A DNA stretch of 64,000 nucleotides, taken from the NCBI GenBank assembly GCA_033980235.1, contig CM067068.1:1126501-1190500 (forward strand), given 5' to 3'. Source of the DNA: Diadema setosum (taxonomy: Eukaryota; Echinodermata; Echinoidea; Diadematoida; Diadematidae). Every line of letters starts with the position of its first letter. The stretch's first letter is position 1. The translations under genes were made by a program, and so were the position numbers. The notes below the pieces were generated by a model. The model worked only from the letters and a program-made list of their open reading frames with translations. It was not told the origin of the DNA and did no database searches. Below, piece after piece: positions 25,318 through 35,063 of the stretch.

Positions 25318-25714
25318 TTAAGGGTTGGTAGAGTTTCGGGCTTCAGGTTTGCAACATTTATTGATGATCTTTTTTTTTTTTTGAGATAATAAATAAGAAA
25401 CCTCTCATGAAATATGAAAGAGCATATAATTCTAAGAGGAATTCAAAGTTCATTTGATGAAAATTGGTTTTGAAATGGCTGACATATCAGAAACAAAGCG
25501 AACCTGATAAAAGGTGGGAACCACTTTTTATTAGGATCGCTTTGTTTTACATTATTCTTGGATATCTTAGCCATTCAAAACCGATTTTCATGACAAACTT
25601 TGAATTCCACTTAGAATTGTGCACTCTTTTAACATTTCATGATGAGGTTTCCAAGCATCTCACAAAAAGTTAAAAGCTGAATCTATCTTAACCAATAATA
25701 TACTGTACCTTTAA
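25318..25714. mobile_element. TTAA-type long-inverted-repeat MITE, family A copy 3 (degraded)
   Basis: It shares GATGAAAATTGGTTTTGAAA, GCTTTGTTT and ATATCTTAGCCATT blocks with the copies at 7917 and 30576, and ends in CTGTACCT then TTAA. The left part is diverged. Confidence 0.65.
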
Positions 25715-25775
25715 TCACCAGTGCTAACGACAATATGCAGTACCTTTAATCACCAGTGCTAACGACAATATGCAA
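25706..25775. repeat. 35-bp tandem duplication at the edge of a TTAA element
   Basis: Two copies of a unit starting TACCTTTAATCACCAGTGCT, identical except for the last base. Each includes TTTAA, and the first overlaps the right end of the family A element. Confidence 0.9.
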
Positions 25776-26412
25776 GACATGATGCTAAAAACTGTCCACA
25801 TTGTTCTCTCTTGTCCACTGGAGAGATACCTGTATGTAGTGGCCATTTAATTTCACATGGCAGTGGGCAGTTTCTTTTGCCTGGTCACTAGAGTTTGAAT
25901 GCCACAAAAGTTGCTATTAGATACCATAACCTCAACCCCTGCTCATCGCAAGGACAAACAACTGCTCCTGTTAAAACTATACGGTAGATGGTTATACTCA
26001 CTGATCCGATTACAAGAATTAGAACTTCACTGACCTATACATGATACAGTGTATAAAACTCCACCCATGATTGCTCTCCCCTTTCAGTCTGCAGCTTTAC
26101 ATAACTTCACCTTGAAAGGAAAATATATTAACTTTCTTTAAATTTTGATGAATTACAAAGTGATTATTCTTTGGCATCATAGATTCTATAGACCACCTCA
26201 AGATGAATTGTTGGAGTAAGTGTTTCTGAGGATTACTAATGGAAAACAGCAAAGAAAATATAAGTCCAGTTTCATGTTCACAGACTAATGCATCTATAAA
26301 CCTACTGAAATATGTTCATATTGCAAATTCACAAAGCTTTGTTAATGACTACCTTATTTGCAGCTCAAGTCAAGGTAAAGTTGATGATCTAGGGTTGTAT
26401 ATAAATATTTGG

Positions 26413-27501
26413 TACAGGGGAGTCCCGTTAATAGTGAGGTTGCATAATACAATTCATATCAGCTCTTAAAGAGGTAAATCATCACATTCCAAATAATCTT
26501 TCCATGCTGACCTGTGGGAATTCAAAGTTTCTGTGATTGTGAGATAAATTATGTGCTAAAAAAGTAAGGAAGAATTTGTGCAAATACAACATTTTTGTCC
26601 CAAACCAAACAGCAGGCAAAATCCCACACCTTGTCAAAACCAGCAAATTACTATCAAATAATTACTATCTATACTTGTCCATATGATTGCTGTATGCTTG
26701 CAGTAAATGACTCCTCCAATGACGAGTGTCACACGCGTGTGCTTCATGCTATGTGAGCTCTGATTGGCTTAGTGGATAAGAGTAATGTGGGCCTGCCAAC
26801 TGCTTGGGAGATGTCACTGTCAGTAGAAGATATGATTGACTTGGAAACACCCATACTTGACACTGTTGTTTGAGGGATAAAAATGGGTGTGCTTTCCATC
26901 CGTACTCGGTATAATTTGCATTCATTGACTGAAACTATGGTCATGAACTTGTCAGATTAGAAGCTAAGAAAAGTGATGCATTATTCATAAGCACAAGTTA
27001 CAGCCATCACTGGCACTGATGTGTACTTCTGAGAAATCACTGTGCTCACAGGTCCATATTCAAAGAGGAGATCATGGGTTTTTTTTTTTTTTTAAATTTT
27101 AATTTGCATACCTTCATTACCACTAATTTGCACCTACAGCACTGTTGTATAATGTGATTGAGATAATTATAAAGACGGCCTGTAGATGATGTCTCAATTC
27201 ATTTACATACGTTACAAAAGGCAGGTCTTGTCCGAGACATGATCATTGTCAAATATAAAACGTTCAACAGCAAATGTCACGAACAGAATTTTTTTTTCTT
27301 TTTGCACATTCCTATTCCATTTCCTGTTTTCCTATTCATCAATATTGCATTGTATTATAAGTATGTATCCAAGCCTAAAATAGTAGATATGTCCATGCAG
27401 TGTACGTCTGGGTGTGTTCCAAGTGTACGGATACGAGGGTACAAATACAACAAGGAAATTAGCAAGACCCAATGACCTCTTTATAACGGGACTCCCCTGT
27501 A
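26413..27501. mobile_element. TACAGGGGAGTCCCGTTA element
   Basis: TACAGGGGAGTCCCGTTA at the left and TAACGGGACTCCCCTGTA at the right are perfect inverted ends 1.09 kb apart, with TA at the termini. No open frame resembling a transposase is present. It is related in end structure, though not in body, to the CAGTGGACTCCCG family. It lies downstream of the 3' ends of MRPL30 and MAT2B, between the two genes. Confidence 0.8.
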
Positions 27502-27739
27502 TATTTTTAATTTAAATTACATTTCTTCATATGAAAATATACTTGCTGTAAAAAGATTAAAATACACTTTTTCATAAATCTCTGAAATATTCCTCTAGCC
27601 TCGAAAATCAGCCTAGTAATACAAGGTGTATGAAGCTGTAAATGCAACCAATATCTAAAAATCTTTTACACTGTATGTCATTCACAGCATTGTCATCCCT
27701 CCTTTTCTCAACCAATATGTTTTGTCACAAAAGTTCTCT

Positions 27740-30700
27740 TCATCTTTGATTCACAAACGACTCCAGGCTGCCTTTGATGCCAACCCGAAATGGTGTATCT
27801 AATACTTTGACCCCTAGACTGGTCACGCTTGATACATCCATGGCGGCATTGGCAGGGCGGGGCGTTCCCGCGGCAGGGGCGCTGGTATTTGCAGTGATGT
27901 GGTCACTAGGGAGCTGGAAGACATCTGTGATGATGGTGGCCATCTGGTATCTGGTCAGCTGCTCTGAAGTGTTCCAGTGGAAGATACCCTTTACCTCATG
28001 ACCCTGCAAAATCAACAGCAGTGAGAGATCACAGATAAGCACAGAGAGTATAAGTAACAAGCAATACCCTGCCATAGGAAGGTATGTGACTTGCAAATTC
28101 TTTCATTCATTTTTCATCCGATTATCATGAATCCTGATTTCTACATTATACAAACGTACACCAACATGATCATTTCGGAGGTCTCTTACATTCTGTTGAT
28201 AGAATGAAATCAAACACCAATGTCCTAGTTCTCAAGCACTAGGACATTGTTCAAACCAACTCAGTCAAATACTTTGCATGATAATGCAACATGGATAACT
28301 TAAGATCTATAAATGCATTTCTCTTCAACCACCTCCTTATACACACTTTGTTGGGTAATATTCAGAATGATAATCCATAAATTAATGATGCAGTTACAGT
28401 TAGTTCTCAGGATAGCGTTATATACTTGTGTTTACATTTCAAAGCTCAGACTCTCCTAGTTAAAAAATTAAATTCACACAGCTCATTAAGGTATCAGTTT
28501 GAGATCTGTGGCACCAAACAATGAGGACATCTTTCTACAGGCTTTATATGTAGTACATAATATATATATATATGGGCCATGACGCGAGAAAAGGGCCCTT
28601 AGCGCCGCTGCGCGCAAACGCCAGTAAACGGCGCGGAAGTTTAACAAAGCAATACGCGCAAAAAAGATCAACTAGCTAACTACGCAGAAAAGCATAGACG
28701 CATAAAAAATGACAGGATTTTGGACAAAACATGCTGTTTTGAATGTCGTAATTGGAGCATTTAGGAGTAGAATTTCAGACAAAGGTTTGCATATCCAATA
28801 CGTCAGAGTTTCTTCTACAATATGGAGGTGAAAACTCATTTTCGGTATATAATGCCCTATGGGCCTTTTTCTCGCGTCACGGCCCATATATATATATATA
28901 TACATGTATATTACTTCTCACCATCAAAGTCCATCATCAAAGCTGTTAAACAGTTAATTCCAGGGTCTGGTGTTTTGCAGTTAAAGAGTATTAAAATTAT
29001 TCTAAGCTCTCTGATTAGAACAATTTGTCTCACTTTATTTCAAAAAGCTTCCACTATCTATGAGGAAATATGCTTTAGAATTTAGTTGGAGTTCAGCTTG
29101 CCAGAACTAAGAAATTTAAACACAAGTTAAATACTTAACACATCAATTCACACTTTCCACTTAAAATCATCTCATTTGGCATTTGATATTTCTGGCTACA
29201 TCATTTGCAATCTGTAAAGTAACAAAGTGATGAGTCACAAATCACTGGAATGATGTCATCAATCAAGGTGTCTGAAAATGGTTGTGAAACATATTGATGG
29301 AAGGTTTTTGTGTATGGACATTTGTTACATGCTCACTTGTGAATATTTTTCAGCCATCTGAAGGAGAACTTGGGCAACATCATTCACGTGGGTCGGCCTG
29401 CGCTGCTGGTGGTCACACATTTCAACCATTTTGCTGGTGTCCCTTATCTGAGACAGGATGAAGGTGGCAGAACTCTCATTCAATCGCTCCACTGGACCAT
29501 AAAGGAGGGGTAATCGCAAGATGGCACCACCTTCAGAAGTGAAATTATCGAGATCTTTATCATCACCTTTTTCACAATGACAGTCATTACATGTACTATT
29601 ATCAACATCATCAACAACCTCAACAACACAGTCAATTCATATTTTAGCAGTGGTTTAGTACTGCATGCTAGGGCCACAAGAAATAAATATCAGGCCACAT
29701 TTCTTTCTTTCTTAATTTTATAGAAATGATATCTTTTGGTGATCTGATCGGGTCACATTACCTTTATCAATGCTATTTACACAAGCATCACATACAATCA
29801 TAACCACTAACTACCACAAGTGCTTGTTCTGGTTTAACACCATCATTTAGACAGAAAAATATATCCATGGCAACCACTGCTTAATACCACCATATTACTA
29901 ATAGTAGTGTCTTTGATAACACACCATCTTGCAAATGTGAATTGTGATAGAATATATTTTGGATTACCTCATGACTAGTTTTTTTTTTTGACATTCAAGA
30001 TATTAATACAAAAAGTTTAAGAAATGTTTGTACAATTCTTTCACACGAAGACATTTATTAATGAACAATAAATTTTCTCAAGAAACCATTGAGTGAACAT
30101 TAGTCTGAATCACAGGAATTAGCTGAGAAATGAGCCAATACCTGGATAGTTTGTTAAAGTGGCAATTTCTCCATCTCGCTTGCTCTGCCCGTATTTGTTG
30201 AGAGGATTTGGTTCATCGGAGGTCCTGTATGGAGCCTTCTTGCCATTAAACACATAGTTTGTGCTGATGTACACCAGCATGATGCCTCTTGAAGCTGTAC
30301 ATGTAGAATCAAGGAAATTCTTGATGGCAATGACCAATTACATACACACTTTCAAGCAGCACTCAATGATATATGTTACTCTGTTATGGAACCAATTTGG
30401 CAGGGAAATATATATATTTTTTTCTGTAATGCAAATACAATCAGTAGCAACTGAACAAGTTTTATCTTAATGGCAATCCATAGATGCTACTCTTTAAAAT
30501 TAACCCATTGAAGACGAGCTGGTTTTGCTACAACATATATTTCCCATAAACCCCAGCCCGAGTATTCTCAAAGAATTAAAGGGACTGTACAGTACTGGTT
30601 GAGGTGGGGATTCATGTTTTGAACATTTATAAGTGAGATATTGAGAAACCTCTTATGAAAATATGAAAGAGCATGTAATTTTAAGAAGGATTTAACATTT

Positions 30701-32473
30701 ATTTGATGAAAATTGGTTTTCAAATGGCTGAGATATCCAAAAAAAAGTGATAATAAAAGGCGACAGGCCACGCCTTTTATTAGGATCTCTTTGTTTCACG
30801 TTGTTTTTGGATATCTCAGCCATTTCAAAACCGATTTTCATCAAATAAACTTTAGATACCCCTGAGAATTGCATGCTCTTTGACATCTCATAGAGTGGTT
30901 TCTGAATATCTCGCAAAACGTTAAAAGCTAAATCCTCACCTCGACCAGAACTGTACACACCCTTTAAGTTTGTAGTGAAGAGTTTTAGCAATTCTGTGCT
31001 GAGCAACAGCTGGTAAACCAAAGACATCTCAGCCCGTTTCCTCCAACAACACATGATATTTACCCCTTGAGGACGAGTGCTGAATATACTCGGGCAGGTG
31101 TCTAAGGGATAGGGCAAAATCAAACCACCCTAAATGGGTCAAAAAGCCAAGAAATCAGGACTTTTCATGAACTGAAATAAGTTTCAGCTGAAAAACAATC
31201 AACCAAAAACTGAAGTGTCAAGGCTTCCCTCACAACAGGCAGATTATGCCTTTCAGTTGCCTTAAAATGATTCCTGACATCTGAACGGCATGATATTGCA
31301 CTTTTCCACAATCTTTGAAAAATCAATGATTATAAACCCAGATGAGAATCATGGCTTGCTAGGCGCTTACCACACTCTTGCGCAATCACTGCAGTTGCAG
31401 CCACATTCAGTTGCTTGACGTCCTCTGGATTTCTCTCCACAACGTCGGTCCTCCTCTCAGCAGCAGCATGAATGACAACATTAGGCTGAAGGATGGACGA
31501 TGGAAAGTGACAACAAACTGATTAACACCACTCCGCTTTAACTCATAAAGTCCCGCAACACATTTCTGTGTCATTGCTAAATTGATAAATGCTTCCTAAA
31601 TTGGCAACCCATTTTAGAAGATTGAAGTTCTTGTTTCTCTTTCAACCTGGCAAATATTTGTAAATGTCTTCCTGATTCTATGCACCTGCACTGACTTTTA
31701 TCAACACCATCTAATTGTTTTCAAGAAAACATAATAATTCAGCATTGCCAATTTGATGAAATAATGATAATTTCTGAGGCAAGATTTCCCAAGGATTGGA
31801 TGAGTTAAAACAGTACAATGGATGGAGAAGAATACAAAAAGAAGACATGCCAGGCTTTGTTTGCTGAAATGCTTATATTTGGATGCATAAATCTGTATGG
31901 ATATTCGTCAATGACATAAAGTGAGAAAGATGATAAGTCAAGCCCACTTGCCCATGATATACAAAATTCATTGTTAGGTAAGATGAATGGGACTTGCCAG
32001 TTTAAAAACAAAACAAAAACAAATGAGTGAAGTGCTTGCAAGAATACTCATCTATAGATCTATGTAAGTGGGAAAAATTTCTGTAAAACTACCAAGATAA
32101 TATGGTTACCATTAGCATACACAGAATTTGACATTAATTTTTTTATGAATTGAAAAACAATGCTGTGAAGAAAAAGTTGGTAAATTCATATGCACACGTA
32201 AAGAAATTAAACTTTCATTTCAAAGACCAAATGGCGCAAACCGCTGTCACTGAAGTAAGTCACACCCAACCTCATCACTCAAGTGTTCTGTACCTGAAAT
32301 TCTCTAATCACACTCCTGACAGCCTCAGAATCACGTAGATCAACCTTCTTCAGCTTCTCACCGGCCCTTGAGAAGCCCAGGCCCAGGACATCCCACGAGG
32401 CTGACAGGAAGCTGGCCATCACGGCCCGGCCCAGGAGCCCTGAGGCCCCTGTGACTAAGACCTTCCTGGTCAT
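27740..32473 (-). CDS. MAT2B: Methionine adenosyltransferase 2 subunit beta (MAT2B), five coding exons
   Basis: This is the regulatory beta subunit of methionine adenosyltransferase II, which makes S-adenosylmethionine. It is an NADP-binding SDR-fold protein related to dTDP-4-dehydrorhamnose reductases. Minus-strand exons are 32473-32294, 31485-31371, 30294-30142, 29530-29337 and 28003-27740, with phases 0, 1, 1 and 0 at the four junctions and GT/AG at each one. They give 301 aa (human 334, with a longer N-terminus). The Rossmann loop G-A-S-G-L-L-G is at residues 9-15, H-A-A-A-E-R-R follows in exon 2, and the SDR Y-x-x-x-K is Y133/K137. L-P-L-L-Y-G-P lies in exon 4 and F-H-W with the C-terminal T-P-F-R-V-G-I-K in exon 5. 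The first exon continues in frame upstream of the chosen ATG to an acceptor at 32520, so a longer N-terminus from a further exon is possible. Introns carry several MITEs. Confidence 0.93.
28559..28902. mobile_element. (TA)n-bounded GGGCCATGACGCGAG MITE in MAT2B intron
   Basis: About 340 bp. (TA)n then TGGGCCATGACGCGAGAAAA at the left is inverted to TTTTTCTCGCGTCACGGCCCA then (TA)n at the right. The left interior is GC-rich (GCGCAAACG, GGCGCGG). It lies between MAT2B coding exons 4 and 5. Confidence 0.82.
30501..30575. mobile_element. Small TAACCC..GAGGACG hairpin element, truncated copy
   Basis: TAACCCATTGAAGACGAG followed by GGTTTTGCTACAACA and ATTTCCCATAAA. It matches the copy at 7841 and, like it, abuts a family A TTAA element. 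Confidence 0.6.
30576..30967. mobile_element. TTAA-type long-inverted-repeat MITE, family A copy 2
   Basis: A 392-bp element with TTAA at both ends (30576-30579 and 30964-30967). AGGGACTGTACAGTACTGG at the left is inverted to CCAGAACTGTACACACCCT at the right. The arms meet at AAAAGGCG-ACAGGCC-ACGCCTTTT. It lies in the MAT2B intron between coding exons 2 and 3. Confidence 0.87.
31061..31141. mobile_element. Small TAACCC..GAGGACG hairpin element, copy
   Basis: TACCCCTTGAGGACGAGTGC at the left, ATACTCGGGCAGGTGTCTAA inside and AAATGGGTCA at the right, in the same orientation as the copy at 54262. Confidence 0.6.
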
Positions 32474-32724
32474 ACTCCTCTCCACTCCCTCAGTCCTTCT
32501 GGAACAACCTTCAATACCACTGGATAAAAAAAAAAGTAAATTATTAATTACGGTAATTTGTAAAAGTTTACTATCATACTGAAGAGTTTGGCACACATGG
32601 ACAGGTAGAACAACTTAGACAACATCATGGCAAGAGTTCCATATGTAATTACCCCCACTATAATCATTGATATGTAATATGATTAAATTTAGGTGGCTTG
32701 AGGATTAGTAGGGTTAATAGAGTT

Positions 32725-32755
32725 TAGGATTAGGGTTAGGGTTAGGGTTTGGTTC
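32725..32755. repeat. Short TTAGGG-like array
   Basis: GGATTAGGGTTAGGGTTAGG then GTTTGG: about four telomere-like hexamers, upstream of the first MAT2B coding exon. It is too short for a telomere. Confidence 0.75.
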
Positions 32756-32940
32756 AGGTAATAGGGTAACGTTGATCTTGGTGCCCTAGCCTCTTACGGT
32801 AGGCCTAATGCGGACTTCAGACCTATTTACCCACAGCCCTTTCGCTGTAACGACTAACAAGTGTCGTGCTTCGCACTGCCTCTGGCTCGGGCTACTTCAG
32901 AGCAGGAAGTTTTTTCGTCTCACCTCCCTGTTCAGAGTAA

Positions 32941-33336
32941 GACCCCGTTTACAGTGAGTAAAAAGGCCGGGCTCGGCCACGGCCGAGCCCGGCCTTCATG
33001 TCACTGTATGTAAACGCACAAAAGGCCAAATGCGGTACCAAAATCGGCCACGCATTTGGCCAAGCTCTGGAGGTAGCCTGACCTTTTCTCAGTACTGTAA
33101 ACGCAAACTGGGCCAAATGCAAATAATGCAGAACCAAATTGCGACCGGCGCGCTCCCAATAAGCTTGTTTACAAGCAGAGTGCCACTATGACAAAATATT
33201 GAAAGGTTTGAATCAAAAGCCCAGGCTGAGCCCGGCACTGTAAACAGACAAAATTGCGGGGCCGAGTACCGCAATTGAGGCCGGGCTTGGCCTCGGCTCG
33301 GCCCGGCCCCGCACTGTAATAGTGTAAACGGGGTCT
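32941..33336. mobile_element. GACCCCGTTTACAGTG palindromic element, copy 2
   Basis: GACCCCGTTTACAGTG at the left is inverted to CACTGTAATAGTGTAAACGGGGTC, which carries a small insertion, at the right. GGGCTCGGCCACGGCCGAG palindromes and GCATTTGGCC blocks match the copy at 18825. Confidence 0.82.
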
Positions 33337-33497
33337 AGACTGAAAGATCGGTCTGTATCTGGTCGTCTGGGATGTGTTCCGCGGAGACTGCGTCTGGCTT
33401 CACGGACCCCCTCCTATACATCTACGGAGGAGAGCGATAACGTCAAAAAAAAAAATAAAAGACTTCTCCGGACAGACGGATCTTTCTGTCTAAAAGT
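33337..33497. mobile_element. GAAAGATC-GTCTGT MITE, copy 1
   Basis: About 160 bp, closely similar to the copy at 51939: GTTCCGCGGAGACTGCGTCT, GGCTTCACGGA, GAGAGCGATAACGT and CCGGACAGACGGATCTT. Short inverted ends TGAAAGATCGGTCTGT and ACAGACGGATCTTTCT. It directly follows the GACCCCG element. Confidence 0.82.
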
Positions 33498-33699
33498 ATG
33501 CCTTGGGCCCTTCGCCTAACTATACACAGCCCAGTCGCTGTGTACATGGTACGTCGATAGCGTAACAGTGTCTGGTCGGGCTACCCTTCGCCTTGCTTTG
33601 TCAATTACGCACTGAGATTGCGTATAACAAGCCAAGTTAGTTGCTGTCGACGTGGCCCGCAAGATTCAGCCTAGCCTGCCTGCATGTTTAAATGGGTGC

Positions 33700-33970
33700 T
33701 GTTCGTTATTCCAAAGGTTCGCTATTCCGAAGGTTCATTATTCCGAAGGGTCATTAATCCGAAACACGCAAATTCCCTATACCTAGAGAGGTTCGTTAAT
33801 CCGCAAATGAAAAGGGGTTCGTTAATCCGAAAATTTGTGGCGTTATTCCGAAGGTTCGTTATTCCGAAGATTGGTTAATCCGAAAATGAATTTCGGAACA
33901 ATGAACCTTCGGAATAACGAATCTTAGGAATAAAGAGTCTTCGGAATAACGAACCTTCGGACTAACGAGC
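33700..33970. repeat. TTATTCCGAAGGTTCG inverted array
   Basis: Five or more copies of GTTATTCCGAAGGTTCG or GTTAATCCGAAA in the left two-thirds, then inverted TTCGGAATAACGAACCTTCG in the right third. The whole block can fold back on itself. Confidence 0.8.
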
Positions 33971-34426
33971 TGTAGGGCCTAACCGTTTAAATATTCTACG
34001 AGGGATGATCGATGTTCCACGCGCCATGGACAAGTCTGGCTGGCTCAGCTCGCTCCACCATCGCGCCATACTGGCCCATGGGCACAAAATGGGCCATACA
34101 GCTAAAGCCGGCACGGTACGTGAACATGATGGTGAAGCCACTGATACAAAAAGTCACTGAACACCCCAAAACTACACTGTTCACAGCACAGTGCAGCCGC
34201 TGTCGCGAAGCGACAGCAGCACAGTGTCTTGTCAGGCTACTGAACACCCCAGCACTGCAGCAGAAGTTGCAGGTTTTGTTCGTTTACATATAGGGCCTAC
34301 TAACATTCTTGCCTGCACTCATGTCTCAATTGCTACAACATAACATCTTACATACAGGTAATATGATCGTCTTCAAGTATAGCAAGTAGTTACCAAAGTG
34401 CTGATTTCACCACCACCTCATCTTAC

Positions 34427-34520
34427 CGACCGCGAAGGACTCTGCTCTGTTGGCGTCTGCTACTGCTATTGTATACACACAGCGTAAACTACGAGTGGGA
34501 TCAACAGCACTACCACCACA
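34427..34520 (-). other. Candidate non-coding first exon of MAT2B
   Basis: On the minus strand a GTAAGA donor follows base 34427, next to moderately CpG-containing sequence about 1.9 kb upstream of the first MAT2B coding exon. Read through to the acceptor at 32520, the joined frame stays open for tens of codons but I found no in-frame ATG in it, so a 5' UTR exon is the simplest reading. The right-hand boundary (transcription start) is not determined. It could equally be a chance donor. Confidence 0.28.
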
Positions 34521-34766
34521 TTACCGGGTCAGCAGTGATCGTTTAGTAGAGTGGGCCGTGCCAGTATGCTGTCGCGCCAGTCCCACTGTGTGTACGGAAA
34601 TGCAGTTTCCTGCTCCGTCACACCAGCCTGGCTGGATGATTGGTCGTTAGTTCGGGTTTGTGGGTTGTAAGTGGGCACTTATAAGCTTCCGTAATCAAGT
34701 GAGCGAGCAAGCAAGAAAGACAAATGTGATATCATTCAAATTCATGAAATTCTTCCACGAGATGTT

Positions 34767-34851
34767 TTTCATTGCAACTGATTGACAAATTGCTCTACAT
34801 CGACGTAAATGACGTCGATGTAGGGCAATTTGTCAATCAGTTGCAATGAAA
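34767..34851. repeat. Near-perfect 40-bp hairpin
   Basis: Two 40-bp arms with one mismatch, separated by the 5-base loop AAATG. The outer end is TTTCATTGCAACTGATTGAC and the inner end CATCGACGT. It is about 300 bp upstream (minus sense) of the candidate MAT2B leader exon. Confidence 0.93.
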
Positions 34852-34974
34852 TGTGGTACATGTATTGTACAAAATATACTCTACTCTTTAGTTTCCTTCA
34901 TTGTTTGCATAGTTTTGGTCCGAGTCTCCCTCCTAAATATAGGCAATGCAACTTCACTATACAGTTTAATGGTG

Positions 34975-35056
34975 ATGCTGTTGTTGTTGTTGATGATGAT
35001 GATGATGTTGTTGTTGATGATGATGATGATGTTGTTGATGATGTTGATGTTGATAA
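34975..35056. repeat. GTT/GAT trinucleotide repeat
   Basis: Alternating blocks of (GTT)n and (GAT)n. They explain the Leu/Met-, Asp/Val- and Ser/Thr-rich frames that overlap here. Confidence 0.92.
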
Positions 35057-35063
35057 TGACATT

